NCBI GenBank assembly: GCA_027596075.1
Contig: JADGJC010000062.1
Span: forward strand, 1 to 64,000
Length of the DNA: 64,000 nucleotides
Direction: 5' to 3'
Source: Rhizophlyctis rosea
Lineage: Eukaryota > Chytridiomycota > Chytridiomycetes > Rhizophlyctidales > Rhizophlyctidaceae
Both the position numbers and the translations under genes were made by a program. A model generated the notes under the pieces. It ran no database searches. It had not been told where the DNA came from and saw nothing but the letters and a program-made list of their open reading frames with translations. This document shows, in pieces, positions 1-13,146 of this stretch. The first letter of the stretch is position 1, and each line of letters starts with the position of its first letter.

Positions 1-625
1 CTGAACCCTCTTCGCAAAACATGGTCGCTGCCTTTTTCGGAGCACCTGACGTGGCATCTTGGTGTTCCTCTCCTGCTTGTCATCCATCTTATTTCCAAGG
101 ATTGATTCTCCTTTGCTCCAGCAGGTTTTCGGCCCCAAAGGGCCTTCGACTTTTTCGACAAGCCTCTCCGTATACCTTTCCACCCACCGCGCCAAAATCG
201 GCTCCCGTTTCTCCCGCCATCGTTTCTTCTACTCTTGGTTCGTACATATTCAAGGCGCCGCTTTGGTATCATCTACTCCTCAACATCTACTCTGGGCGCA
301 ACGACACCCCTAGCCTCTCCGTGTGTTTTCAAGACCTATGGTATATGTTTCCATTGTATTGTATCATGATCACTTGTAATACGACATGTCATGTCTGTGC
401 ATAGGGAATCAATTTCGTGTGGTTGCGGGAAGTGTGTGTGCTTTCGTTGGTGGAGGGATCAAGACGGGGTCAGCGACGCACCTCTACCCGCTCGTCATGC
501 AGTATGCATTCGACGTCAATCATTCAGAAACACTTTTCATTGCAAGCAGCGCCCCTCCTCCACTATATCTTAAATAACAATATGTACAACCCAACGGCTA
601 CAGCAACAAACTATCTACATGTAAT
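1..625. other. Left-edge intergenic stretch
   Basis: This stretch lies beyond the 3' end of URB1. It contains overlapping short reading frames in several frames but none with a recognisable domain, a splice pattern or a credible start. It probably holds the URB1 3' untranslated region and part of a neighbouring intergenic region. I see nothing else in it. Confidence 0.5.
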
Positions 626-3600
626 CTACTCTGCACTATGCAAATACTGATCCCACAGCGCATTGGCACTACTATCAACAATAGGACCTCCTATGATTCT
701 CCTTAGACATGCTCCCAAAACCTCTGTCGAAATGGTTGTTTCTGCGGAGAGGTCATCGACAAGCAATTGGTGGTGATTGGGGAGTCCTTTCAAAAGCGTT
801 GGCATCCATTTGGTCAGGAGTTTCCGGAAGAAGGAGGATGTTTTTGAGCTGTCAACGGACCGAATTGCCATGTTTTCTGTGGCATCTGTGGAACGATTTA
901 GATCTTTTCGACCACATTCGTTTGTTGCTCAAAGCTCGCAAGCCTTACCTTCGTAATCTTCGTCGTCCTTCCTCTTCCGTTTCTTCCCACCATTCTCAAT
1001 CATCCCATCACTCAAAAGAATCAAACTACCAACCGCTAACGCCGACAACCGATTCCGTTCGTCTCGTGCGCCCACTGCGCCGACCCGAGCGGACAGAAGG
1101 CAGAGAACGCGAACCAAGTCTGTACGAACGTTCCCGAGTGCGCAGGTGTTGGGAACCCGCAAAATGGTCGCAGGACTATCCAGCATTCTCCGCAGCCACA
1201 CCAAAAACTTCTCTATGGTACCCTCTGCTTCCCACACATCCCTAAACTCATAAATACACGTAGCAGTCCACCCCAAGATATTCCCCACAATGGGCCCACG
1301 ATTATCTCCATCCTGCACGGTCGGGCGCTCAGGCAGTACCAGATTGACCGAGATGAGGACCTGGACAAGTCTAGCCCGTGCCGCCTCCAGCTGAGCTTTG
1401 GAACTTCCCTTGACGACGTAAAGCGAATCCAAATCCAGCTCGTCGCGGGAACTTCCAACTTCCGACCCCGCATCACCCTCGTCCGCCAACCGATCCAAAC
1501 TCAGCACAATCACGCGGCGCAACGTATCAAAAACCTCGATCCCAAACGGCGCCAACCCAACAATCCCATGCACAACCTCAAAACCCTTCACAACGCACCG
1601 CACAAACTCCACAACATCCAAAACCACCCGACTCCACCACTTCTCCTTCTCCTTCATCTTGCCCTTCTCCTTCTTCCCATTATCATATGCCCCCCCATCA
1701 AGTATGCGTCCGCTGACTGAGTTCACAAGCCCTAGACACACGTTCGCAAACACGTCCATCCACACTTTGCGTCCTTCCCCGTTGCGCCCGAACCATTCCG
1801 GATCGGTCTTCAACCATCCGTTTAGGACGCGAGTGCACAAGCTCGGCAGAGCTAAAGCGAGATCGTTGTTTGGAGTGAAATCCAGCGTTGCGGATAGTGA
1901 TGATAGGAATGTCAACAAGCCAGAATGTTTGATCATGTCAACTAGGACTGAGGATATGAAGCTTGCTTTGAAGATGATCTGGATCATGGTTTGATTACAT
2001 TAGCATCTTTTCAACGACATCAGATACTGACATAGTCTTACCTCAAAGATCAACTTTCGGCTCATAGTGTCCGCCAAAGGCGAAGGGAAGAAACCCATTA
2101 GGATATCAAACACATGCCGACGCTTGTACAAAGCATAATCCTATCGATGATTGCGAGTTGGTGACATGCCCTATCAGCAATGAATGTAAACAAAACTTAC
2201 TGCAGGCGCTTTCAATCCACACGACAGCAGTCGCAACATCCATATCCGCTCTCGGCGGCAATCAGGACTGGGGGAGTAGAATAGATCGTAAAACAAAGGA
2301 ACATCCTACAGAGGAGCGAAATGTAAGGACGAATTGCAACATTAAAGCAACGGTTGTCATGCGCAACCAACCTTAAAATCAACCACAGGCCTCTGCAACA
2401 AAAACCGATTGATACTCATAAACATATCCCCCTCCGGCTTCAAAAGCACCATCAAAGCCTGCGCCGCAAACAACGCAACAACACTCGGCACCCTCTGCGG
2501 AACCTTATCCCCATCCTCCTCCTTCTTCTTCTCCCGCGCAATCCCACCCTCCTCACTCCACTCGTCCTCCCGATTCACAACCGCATTCCGCACCCCATCA
2601 AGCAAAAGAAGCACTTGCGTTCGTTCTTTGAAGTCCCCATCCTGGATCGCTTGATACGCCCAGTCCAAAGCGCAGTATGCTGCTTTCCGGGTTATGATGT
2701 CCGTGCTGGAAAGACTCATGACCGCGAGGCCTAGGAGGTTGCTTTCGACGATTCGTCGGGTGTCGAATTGGGTTGTGTCGGTGACGCGGGATAGGATGGT
2801 GATGAGGAGGGGGAGGAAGAAGGATGGGTCGTATGTTGGTGAGTGGCGGGACGTTTTGGGTGATGTGGATGTTACTGATGGTTGTGGTTGTTCGAAGGGC
2901 GCGTAGGGATCGAAGTTCTGGATAGAGCCCGCCATCCATACCGGATCAACGGCATTCAACGCATCGAAAATGTTCACTGCCGTAACCACGACACCACCCG
3001 CAACCTCATCGCCCTCGTCGCCCCCTACCACTCCCGCTCCATTCCAATTGCCCACCCAATCGGCAACGCTAACTCCGGCACCCACTTCGAAATGATTCCA
3101 TATCCGCAAAATAATCCGGTCGGACGCAGCTACAGTCCCCTGATACGCCGCGACCAGTAAAGGAATATGCGATGTTTTGCAACAATGAACAGGATCAACG
3201 CTCATGATGCTTTCCAAAAGCCGAACCAACTGATATTTAGCGGGATGAAAACTCCGCAAATGCGTAGCTCCCTTCTCTGCTTTCTTCTCCCCTTCAACAG
3301 CAGAAGCGTCAGACTGCGGCAAAAGGATTTTCGCGGATTGCGAATGCGTCATGATCATATCGATCAATGTTGGCAATTCGAATGGCAACAAGCTGCGCGC
3401 CGCATTCGTTTCCTTCGCGTACAGCAATTGCACGACAGCAACCAAACCCTCCAAAGCGGCGGGATCTACTAGTCGGTATCGCAACGTTGTCTGGATGTAG
3501 GACTTGATAACTTCTTTCCCATGATCATCCCGCAAAATGCTCTCAACAACTTCCGTCTTCTTCTCGTCCGACAGCCCGCCAAGGATACGCAACCAATCTC

Positions 3601-6600
3601 CAACTAATCCCGCAAAAACAGTCTTATTCTCCTCCACGTTCTTCTTTTGCTGAGCGTAGACTTCTCGTAACAGCTTCAAGCATATGAGGATCAAAGACTG
3701 CAACGACTGAACTCCATCCTCCGCATGCCGAGCGATATTGTCAAAGCTACCCATGTACTGATGAGCCCAGGCGCAAGCTGTCGCCCACTTTGGAGAACTC
3801 TCAGTCGTAGCATGCAAGTGCTCAATGACATCGTTCAACAGCGATGCCGTGTATGACTTCCGGAATAAGCCTGTCAACCGCAACGCAAACCCGACCCCTC
3901 TTTCATCTCCAATCCGGAAAACTTCCCTCTCCTCCCCCGTGAACTCGACCAACGCCGCAACTAGATTCTTCTTTACCCTCTTATGCAACACCTTCGCAGC
4001 CTCCATCTCCTTCTCCGTCACCGAACCGACCCATTCCGCACTACCATCCTTGACCGTACTCAACGCCATAACCAACCCATCCAACAACATCACCGCCAAA
4101 TCCCGATCAACCTGCTTCCCCGCCTCCCCAACCCAATCAATAACCCAGATCCGATGAACCGGCGACGCCTCCACCAAAATTCGCGCAATCCGTGCCCGCG
4201 TCCCCGTCGGATTCGTAACCAAAAACCGCATCGTTTCCTCATCCACCAACGATGCAACATCCGCATACAACGCGTCGAGCTTGTCACCGTGACCACGTTC
4301 TTCATCGTCCACAACAACCCTCACCACATCTCCACCACTCTCTTCACCTCCCAACAAAGCATTCGGCACATACGCCGCCTCAACCGTCCTCAACACAATC
4401 GCATCAATATCCTCCGAAGGCCGATTCCGCATCAACATCAAAAGCTTTCCAAAACTCTTCATTCCAATCTTCCTCCCGACTGCTCCCCTCACACTAGCTT
4501 GATCCCCTCCAGTAAGAGCCACCGTTAGCATCTGGTCATGCGCGTCGGATATGACGGGGGATTCGAAAAGCTGCGTAATGATGTGATTTAGGTCTTCGGG
4601 CGCGAGGAAGGATCGGAAAGTGGAGAAGGCGCGGATGACGGTTGGTGATGGGGTGGAGGATGGGGAGGAGAGGTCGTGATGGGCGCGGGAGAGGATGCGG
4701 TCGGTGTAGATTGGCCAGATGGATGGGAGGGGTTGGCGTGTTGTGGGGATGGAAGATCTTTCTTGAGTTATCGTGTCATGGACGAGATTGAACACGGCTA
4801 TGGATTTCGTATTATCAGTATTTCGATGCTATCGGCTTGTGAGTGAAAAATGAATGGAGAGCAGTGGTCCTTACCAGAAGATAGTATTTCAGAAGTCTCA
4901 CTCAAAAACCCATCAACAATGATCGGATGCTTGAACACAGTCTCCCTAATCACCGCATAAACCCGCCTAAACTCCACCTCAGCACCCACATCGCCAACAT
5001 CCTCCTGCGGCAAGCTCTCCCCTCCCAAAAATGTTGCCCTTGCCCTGCTCAGCAAAAATTGAATCACCCACATCGCCGTTTCCATCACAGACTCCTTCAG
5101 CGATGTCGCAGCATGTACCGCACACGTTGTTTCCAACAGCGCTTGCCGCGTCAAACCGATCCAGTCCCGCCATGAAGTAGCTTCCAGTCTTTGTTGTAGC
5201 AGCGCTCGAAGCGATGTGGGTAGTGTGGTGTCCAACTGTGATGCGTATTCAAAGACATTGGCGATGACGACCATTGGATGCAGGTTAGACAGGATTCGGA
5301 TGGCCATGTTATCTTCATCCAATGACTCCTCACTAGTCAACTCCCGGAAGGAATCATATACATCAAAGATCGACCCTAATACTGGATGATGCCGCGTGAG
5401 GAATGCCGATATGGGGTTTATAAATGACGAGTGGGACGCGGCGATGGAAAATGCGACCGCGTGCACTGATGCGAACGCGGTTGGAGAGCAATTTTGATCA
5501 AGGAACCGGGTGAACTTTTCAATCTTCGATGACTTCTCTCGCAGCCCGATTGACTTTAGCGACAAGTCTACATCCATCTCATCGGATTTCACGCCGTTCC
5601 GGTGTAACGAGGTTTGAGAAGACCCGTATCGCCGGCAATACGTCTTCATTGCCTCCACAAACTCTCCAGCAGAGCCAAACTCACTCCCACTTATATCCTC
5701 ATTCTCCGCACACCGTCGAACAATCTCAGAAACGATATCGCCAACACCTTGTGTCAAATTGACAAGACCCAGCACGACGAAAAACAAAGCCTTCATAACA
5801 TCCCGCACATCGTCCTCCCCAACACCCGCCTTCCCCTCCTTCGCCCTCTTCACAACCGCAACCGCCCCATCAAACGCACAAAGAATCGCCGGTCCAACAG
5901 GAGATTGCGCCCCATCCGTATCGATATTCATCGCATCTCCACCACTACCCACCACGGATGACCTCGACGCAACTAAATGATCCACAACCCTCACCCCTTC
6001 CTCATCCATGCCCTTCCTCGCCCCTTCCACCGCCTCACTCAACCTATCCACCAACCGATACGGGCTTTTCACTCCTGCGCAAAGAGCTTCATCGAGCCAT
6101 TGGATTGCTGTGGTGCGGTGCGATGGAGGAAGGAGACGAAGCGCGTTGAGGTAGATGGATATTTCGTCTGCGTGGTGGCCGAAGAGGAAGGATTGGGATA
6201 GGAGGTGGCGGATTACGCGTGTTGTGAGAGTGGATAGGGACGTATCGGTTGTTGAGAAGTGGAGGTGGAGGATTGTGAAGAGATGAGAGCGTTGTGTGCT
6301 TCCGGCTGGCTTGGCCCACCACTTGAAATCCCGCACCTCCCCAACCAAATTCAACAAATGCCACTGCAGCTCAGTCGGCAAAACCATCACATCAGCCGGA
6401 ATAAGCTTACTATGATCAAACCGAGACTCCAACACAGCAGTCGGGAAATGTCGCTGATAATGCGTCAACAATCTCAACGCCGCACCCTGCAAAAGCTCAG
6501 GTGTGATCTCCTTTTCCGTCTCTTTTGCTTGCGCGTCCCCTTCATCATCGCCTTTGACGTGCACCTGCACCGTGTCCGCGTTGGCAGGTCGGGCTGTAAC

Positions 6601-8529
6601 CGGTTGCTGCAACGCTAGAACGATTTGCAATTCGGGCATGCGACGGCGGATCTCGTCTAATAGATTGGACCAGCAGTTTCGCCAACGATCGGGTCCGGAC
6701 GATCCTTGTTCCATTCCTTCCAGCACGCGGCGTAAGTCCGCAAGCTTTTCAGATGCCAGGGAGAGGACTCCGGCGGCGGTGTATTTGATGAGGGGGCTGG
6801 AGTGTTGAAGTGCGCGACCCGTTACGGCGCGGGATAGTGGGGTTGGGAGGATGTTCTCCGCCATTACGGATATTGAAGGCGGAGACATTTGTGCGGAGGT
6901 TGCGCCCAGACGAGACGGCACTGGGAGTCGGATGATCTTCGCAGCCAGAGCGACATTCGCAAGCCAACGAGATGATAGGCGGGGCTCAAATGAGAGGTTG
7001 ACCGATGATTGCCAGAAACTACAAAAACAAATGAATGAGACTGCGCCGTACGGTAATTTTGGCAAAACTGCTCATACGTACGGTACTACCAATTCGGGGC
7101 AACTTGTCAGTATTCCCAATGTGAGTGCTTCCTGTCGTGCATCCTCCGTGGGTCGCAGCATTCCCAGCAGCCGCAACAACGTAGTGTTGTATATCTTGTT
7201 ACTCTTCTTGTCTCCCGTCGCTGAGGGCGGGTACCAACCCAAATCGTGGAAACACAACCCAATTCCTGGTTGCGTGCACAGATGCAACATGAACTCATGA
7301 ATCTTATCTGCGACAGTTGACGATCCGTCGGCAGATGCGGCACCGGTCCGTGACGCGTCGCTGCGAACGTACAACCGGAGTAGTTGCTCGAGGACGTAGT
7401 TATTGAAGAAGGATACTTTAACGGAGCGGCCGAGGTATTGGTCATCAATGATGCGGCTGCGAAGTGTAGATAAGATGAAGTCGACTGTCTAAATCAGTTG
7501 TCAGCATTTGCAAAGAGCCAATTGGTTGTACTGCATGCTCACCTCGTAGAAATCTTCAATCATTCCCTTGAAAATGCCGCTAACAAAGTCCTTTGTCTCC
7601 AAAACTGCTTTCTTGACTCCCGTGTCCCCACGGACCAAAAATGCCAAAATGAAGCGAATATATAACGTTCGGACATCTGTATCGTGCATTTGTAAGATTG
7701 TACGGACTTGGCGAATGAGAACAACAAAGCTTTACCCTCTGTCGGTCTTGATGACTTCTTCTCCTCATTTGCTCGTTTCCTTACTGACAAGAGCTTGTGA
7801 AGGGGCTGCACAGCATTTCTGAGTTAGTTGGGGCGACCATGATAGAAGCTTTTACATAAAGTACCTTCATCGTGAAGTTGAACGTCTCCTGCAACTCCCT
7901 AGTTGTACTTTGCGTGTACCCAGCAATGGAGACCATCAGTCTCAATGTTGATTGAATCACCGTATATTTGCCGGACGATAGATTGCGGTAAATAGCCTTC
8001 ATATGATTCCGAATGATATTTCTGACGATGGCGGTGCCGCTGCTGCGGTGACCCGTCATCTTCAGCACGGGGATGATGTGAGCCAGCACATCGAAGATCA
8101 CGGTTTCCAGCTTGTCAATTTGATTCTGCGGGAAGAGGCATGTTGAGATCGTGATGTTGTGAATATGTTGCATGCGTCTTACATTTTGCTGGAACTCCCA
8201 AATCCTGAACAATTCTGCACACTCGGGCGAACCCTTTATGTAGTCCTGAACGAGCTCGGTTTCGCCTGAGACTTCAGCGTCAACCTCCTCGCGCACCAAC
8301 CGAAGTAAGGCACGGTTGAAACTCGATAACCCTTCACAAAGGAAAAACATAGCGCTTTGAATTTCGAGATGGATGACGTGTAATGCTGGACCATGAATTA
8401 TATACCTCCAAAGAGAGTTTCGACATTGTCGGAGTTCAGAGCCGCAACTAGGTCACTATGCGAAAGCGGCCGCTTGGGGTCCTGCGGTCCGTCTTCCTGG
8501 TGGCCTTTATCTGCTTCCAGAGCCGCCAT
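626..8529 (-). CDS. URB1: URB1/Npa1, nucleolar pre-60S ribosome biogenesis factor
   Basis: Very large alpha-helical nucleolar protein needed for early 60S subunit assembly. The N-terminal Npa1 block (about 7781-8350) has the family run IIRNHMKAIYRNLSSGKY. Further family segments are FHDLGWYP (about 7240) and PTELQWHLLNLVGEVRDFKWW-type sequence near 6300-6390. The C-terminal NopRA1 half has short exons reading DVPLFYDLFYSPSPDCR (about 2260) and DYALYKRRHVFDIL (about 2100), both hallmarks of the family. The last intron is 877-948 (donor GTAAGG, acceptor ACAG), and the final exon ends with ALWDQYL shortly before TAG at 626. Start is the ATG at 8529, followed by AALEADKG; upstream in-frame sequence has no ATG. 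About ten exons. The exon 1/2 junction near 8386-8405 is uncertain (see findings). Assignment rests on several conserved blocks in order. Confidence 0.92.
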
Positions 8530-8849
8530 ACTTGATGATATCTCAGACAAATGCCCATGTGGTAAGCACGGTGAACCTCTCCTCGGCAAGTGGAAGAAGA
8601 TGTCAATAATAACACCAGCTGTGGGACGAAACGGTGAGGGTGAGAGGGTCGAAAGGCAGGTAAGTACTTAAACAATGCGAGAGAGGGTAAAAATACGCGC
8701 GTGCGATCACCTAAAAATATCAAACCATGTAGGACAAGCCACTACTTGCCGGCTCTATCTTCACCCTCAGGAGTTATCAGGAGCGATTTAGTCCGTTCCC
8801 ACGACTCATTCATCTCCTCGACAATTGCAGATTTTGACACTCAGACGAC

Positions 8850-10326
8850 ATGCTGATCGCCAACGCTGAAGAAAGCGGTGCTGTTGACTCCCGTCCATGC
8901 TATATCACTCAGCTTCCTGAGCATCTTCTGTTCACCGTCTTTGAGTTGATCCAGCCGCGTGTGAACAAGACGGAGGAGGTCTTCCTCGAAAAACCATCCC
9001 CTGAAGGGTCAAAGGCCTATGGTTTGGCTTATGAGTTCCATCTGGCTCAAGGTTAGTGATTGTCAGGGCAAAGGTAGTATTTATTCTCATATCAGGATGA
9101 CAAACGGTCTTCTGATTAACAACAGTTTGCAAAACGTTCCGAACCACTGCTTTTCGACTGCGAAAGGGCCAGTGTCTCGACATATGGAGATACCTTCCTC
9201 GGGAACGTATTGAAGAAAGCGAATGGGCCGCACTCGATACTTTCCTGGCAGATAGACTTCGCGTCACATCCGTACGCACAATCATCATCGATAGGAGCGT
9301 CATCGACCCAAGCTTCTCACTTCTGAAAATCCTGCTGTCGATTGACCTACCCAGCTCCAAATCTTCTCACTTGTGAAGAATGACCGAATGGGGGATCCAA
9401 GATTGGTGGACTTGCTTGCACGCGCCTTTCTGAATGCAGCAAAGTCAGGACGACCGTTTCGCTTACAGACCTTCACTGTGACGGGCACTACCGTACCTGG
9501 GCCGGACATCGTCATGCAGTTCCTTCGCCTGCTGCAACAGCCGCTCAGCACGTTACGTATGGCCTTCGACAATATCGTCCGCATTCCTTCTGACGTTAAC
9601 CTCGAAAATCTTCGATCATTGACCATCTCAGCAACCATCCACTTTGACAACCTGGCAGTATCGATGCTCAACTTGCAAACCATCAACATCCACACCGATG
9701 GCTTCACACGTCCATACCTACAGCTTGAAACCTTGAAGCAAAAGGGCCTTACCACATTCACCTGGCACGGTCCGTGCTGGGAACAGGTTCTTTCCACTCT
9801 GCCGATCGCGGCGTACCATTCTCTGACGTCTATATGCCTGACTTCCGGCAAGCACCAGTACGCCAATCACCCGTATATTACGACTACCAATTTGTACAAT
9901 ACGGATGGTTGTTTGACCGAAGAATCATTCGAACAATTCACCGACGGCTTGGCTCGTATCGTCAACCTCACTTCCCTCTCCTTCTACCACGGAAATCGTG
10001 CGACATTCACACCTTTCCGGTGCAACGACATTAGCCGCATCCTCTCACGAATCGCTGATAGGCTTGTGAAATTTCGGATAGCTGTCAGGGATTGGGATGA
10101 TAAAGAAGGACGAGCGGGGCTGGCGACGCATTTGCGATTGAAGGAGGTTCACATTGAAGTACAGCAACGACCTGGCCAGTTTGTGAAAAGTTCGACGATT
10201 TCTCAATTGGAAAAGGGTTTCGCTAAAGTGGCCAGGGAGCTGGAAATGGAATTGGGGATTGCCAAAGTTGAGATCACGACCAGGGGTCAAACGGAGTATC
10301 AGCCAGATTCGCCTTCGAAACTTTGA
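8850..10326 (+). pseudogene. F-box-like/LRR-like protein, copy 1, frameshifted
   Basis: Exon 1 (8850-9051) encodes an N-terminal F-box-like helix, LPEHLLFTVFELIQ. A GT-AG intron (9052-9125) joins it to an exon starting VCKTFR. The rest resembles a degenerate leucine-rich substrate-recognition region. The reading frame closes at a TGA near 9375 and continues in another frame from about 9347 to 10326. Aligned with the paralogue at 11679-13146, copy 1 has GACCTACCC where copy 2 has GACCCGACT, so a single base is missing at about 9347; the sequence on both sides then aligns. F-box proteins normally recruit substrates to SCF ubiquitin ligases, but that role is only inferred. This is either a young pseudogene or an assembly error. 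Confidence 0.75.
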
Positions 10327-10458
10327 TTGAATAGCTTGTCATGTTTAATGGTCGCGATTTATGTAGTAACGAGTGCGCAACAAATCAATCGGAACGGGTA
10401 GAAACATACTTGTATATAGAATGGAATTACCGGTCTGAGAAAGTAGTCACTACACAGC

Positions 10459-11298
10459 TCATGACTTAAGTACACTATCCCACCATTCTAACACTTCGTC
10501 GCTCGACCCCACTCCCTCGTATGTCCAATAAGGATCAGAATACCGCATTTCTAACCCACTTGTCTTCCACCATGCCAACACATCGATATGCCCATTCCTG
10601 CCTGCCGAATTCATACTATCCACCGTCCATCGGAGTTCAAGTCCGCTTTCCTTCCACCATTGCAGGACGTCTACATGTCCTTCATAGCTAGCGTTATCGA
10701 TCGCGCGTTTTGAGTACTTGAGTGGTAGACCGCTGCGTTTCCACCACTCCAAGACGGCTACTTGTCCATGCTCGCTAGCATAGTCCATGGCATCCCGTGA
10801 GTATTTCAGGAGGTGGCCGCTGGCTTTCCACCAGTCTAAGACTGCGACATGTCCCATTTGACTTGCCCAGTCTAATGCTGCGTCCGACCATTTTAGCTCG
10901 TAACCGCTTGCTACCCACCAAAATAGTACGTCAACCCGTCCAGAACCGCTGGCGCAATCCATCGCGAGAGAACTATATTGCACCTCCAACCCACTATCCC
11001 TCCACCAGTCCAATATGTGTATGTGCCCATTATCACTTGCGTCGTGCATAGCGGCGGACGTGTAATCAAGTTCGACTCCCATGTCACGCTGGGCCTTCCA
11101 CCATTCAAGTAAATCCACCTGCCCTTTCCTGGAAGCATCGTCCATTGACGCCAAGTCAATACGCGGGATGAGGGCGTTCCGGAGGTGCGGGTAATGGTAT
11201 TTGACGTGTAGTATGACGCCGACGCGGAAACGGGTATCAAGGGGTAAGGAGGATAAGGAGAGGATGTCGTCTATTAGTTCGGGTGGAAGGGCGAGCAT
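10459..11298 (-). CDS. WWK-type ankyrin repeat protein
   Basis: Single-exon gene for 279 residues. An N-terminal F-box-like segment (LPPELIDDILSLSSLP) is followed by about seven tandem ankyrin-like repeats of roughly 29-33 residues. Their consensus is A-S-x-x-G-H-V-x-V-L-x-W-W-K-x-S-G-L-x-L-K-Y-S-x-x-A-M-D, and the repeats start near residues 52, 85, 114, 143, 172, 201 and 230. The paired tryptophans in helix 2 of nearly every repeat distinguish it from canonical ankyrins. The gene lies on the opposite strand between the two F-box-like paralogues. Likely a protein-interaction scaffold, possibly an SCF substrate adaptor; the partner is unknown. The frame is intact. Confidence 0.85.
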   Translation of the reverse strand: MLALPPELIDDILSLSSLPLDTRFRVGVILHVKYHYPHLRNALIPRIDLASMDDASRKGQVDLLEWWKAQRDMGVELDYTSAAMHDASDNGHIHILDWWRDSGLEVQYSSLAMDCASGSGRVDVLFWWVASGYELKWSDAALDWASQMGHVAVLDWWKASGHLLKYSRDAMDYASEHGQVAVLEWWKRSGLPLKYSKRAIDNASYEGHVDVLQWWKESGLELRWTVDSMNSAGRNGHIDVLAWWKTSGLEMRYSDPYWTYEGVGSSDEVLEWWDSVLKS

Positions 11299-11678
11299 TT
11301 TGGTGGAGTGTGGTTGGGTGAGGTGGACAACTGGCGGGGTAAGATATCTTGAATTGCCGCTTGATTTCTTTTGTTTTACAGTTTTAGGAGTTGTTGAGCT
11401 GGTGTTATGGTCATCTACCTACCGGTAAATGGTGTTATCTACCCGTATCAAGGCCATCAAAAAGTAGGGGGGAGGAGAGGCCAAGGAAGCTTGAGCCTTG
11501 GCCTTGTTGGGTCTGCGGCTTTGCGCGTTTCTGATTTGGGTGCCAATCCCACCCCAATTTTCTTCCTACCATCCCACTGACCAGTTGCTTGTTTTCTGTT
11601 TTCTTTCTCTCCATATCTAGGTAACCACGACTGCACTTGCAATTCTGCGTGCACAACCCATAGACTAGAAACGATAAA
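11299..11678. promoter_or_regulatory. Divergent intergenic region
   Basis: 380 bp between the start of the ankyrin gene (minus) and the start of F-box-like copy 2 (plus), so it should hold both promoters. No clear TATA box. T-rich stretches occur around 11370-11400 and 11580-11610. Nothing else is recognisable. Confidence 0.4.
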
Positions 11679-13146
11679 ATGATCATCACCAACGCAGAAA
11701 AAAGTAATGCTACCCCGCTTTGGCCTTGCTACATCACCAACCTCCCGGAGCATGTTTTATTTGCCATCTTTGAGTTGATCCAACCGCGCAAGGGTCCGTC
11801 CACAGTAGTTCCATCAGAATTGGATCCCCCCCACAAAAATTTGCCATATGACTTTCTCTTGGCGCAAGGTGAGCTCTCAATGACTTGTGAGAACACATCC
11901 GCTCTGGATCCCAAGGTAGAAACTGACTCGTGGTTGCAGTATGCAAAAGTTTCCGGATCACCGCTTTTCGGCTGCGGGACGGTCACTGCCTTGACTTATG
12001 GCACTATGTTGCTGTTAGACAACTCCGCAAAAAAGAAATGGGTGCACTCAACACCTTCCTTTCGGACAGACTCCGCGTTTCACTCGTGCGCACAATCGTA
12101 ATCAACGAAGAGGTTGCAGATCTGACGTTTGCGCTCTTGAAAATCTTGTTTACTATTGACCCGACTCGACTTCGGAACCTCAAAATAGGGAGTGTTGACG
12201 TGGAGACTACAGAGGAATTCGTAGAATTACTTGCACGTGCTTTTGTGAAAGCAGCGAGTCCTGAACGTCCGCTGAACCTATCAACGTTCAAGTTAGTGAT
12301 GTACCAACACACCCTGCCTGAGATCCATACCTTTTCCAATTCCTTTCCCTCTTACGAAACTCACTCCAAGAATTACGCCTGGAAGCGTGTGGTGAACTTT
12401 TGATACACTCCTATATCGTGTTCAACAACCTGCACTCATTGAGGATTACACCAAGCGTCCAGTTTTTTGACACTGCCGCGTCCATGCCCCGTCTACGGTC
12501 CATCAAAATATACAACATCCACGACCTTTCGAACGGGTCAACTCGGACCCTTGATACCCTGTCTCAATGCAGCGTCTCCAAATTCACCTGGAAGGGCATG
12601 TGCTGGCAAAGGGTACTCTCTTCCTTAACAACCGCGGCTTGTCAGTCATTGACTTCCGTCTGCTTGAGCTGGTCGTATCCTGAAAGTGATGATCCGTTCG
12701 ATACCACATACGATGATGACTTTTACCTCACCGAAGCCGCCTTCAAGCAATTAACCACAGGGTTGGCCCGTTTACCCAACCTTACATGCCTCCGCATCGA
12801 CCATGGCCTCCACCTCAACGACGAGTATGACGTACCGTTCCGCTGTGATGACATTGGTCGCATTTTGTCTCATACCTGTAGTAAGCTAGAAACGTTCGGC
12901 TTCGCTGTTGACGATTGGGATAAGGAGCAGGTGCGGGCGGGCTTGGCAAAGCATTCTCAATTGAGGGTGGCTGTCATAGTGGTTCAGCGCCCATTCAATG
13001 ATGATACCAATAGATACCGTAGGACGCCCGAATTGGAGGAATGGGAGAAGGATGCGGCTAATTTCGCCAGGGAGCTCGAGGAGGAATTGAAGATTAGGAA
13101 GGTGCATATCACTAGCAAGGATATAGAAGAGATAGACGTGTGGTAG
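11679..13146 (+). pseudogene. F-box-like/LRR-like protein, copy 2, frameshifted
   Basis: Paralogue of the gene at 8850. Exon 1 (11679-11868) carries the F-box-like helix LPEHVLFAIFELIQP. The intron 11869-11939 (donor GTGAGC, acceptor GCAG) is in the same place and phase as in copy 1, and exon 2 begins VCKSFR. The frame closes at a TGA near 12401 and homology to copy 1 resumes in another frame to the TAG at 13146. Reading the second frame back to about 12330 gives LFQFLSLLRNSL, matching MQFLRLLQQPL of copy 1, so one base appears lost near 12318-12335. That is a different place from the lesion in copy 1. Pseudogene, or a sequence error. Confidence 0.72.

Noticed and set aside
21..404. 127-residue frame at the left edge
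   Set aside because: No domain, atypical composition and no splice support.
709..1245. Arg/Ser-rich 178-residue frame on plus
   Set aside because: Lies antisense to the last two exons of URB1, whose splice sites and family motifs are clear.
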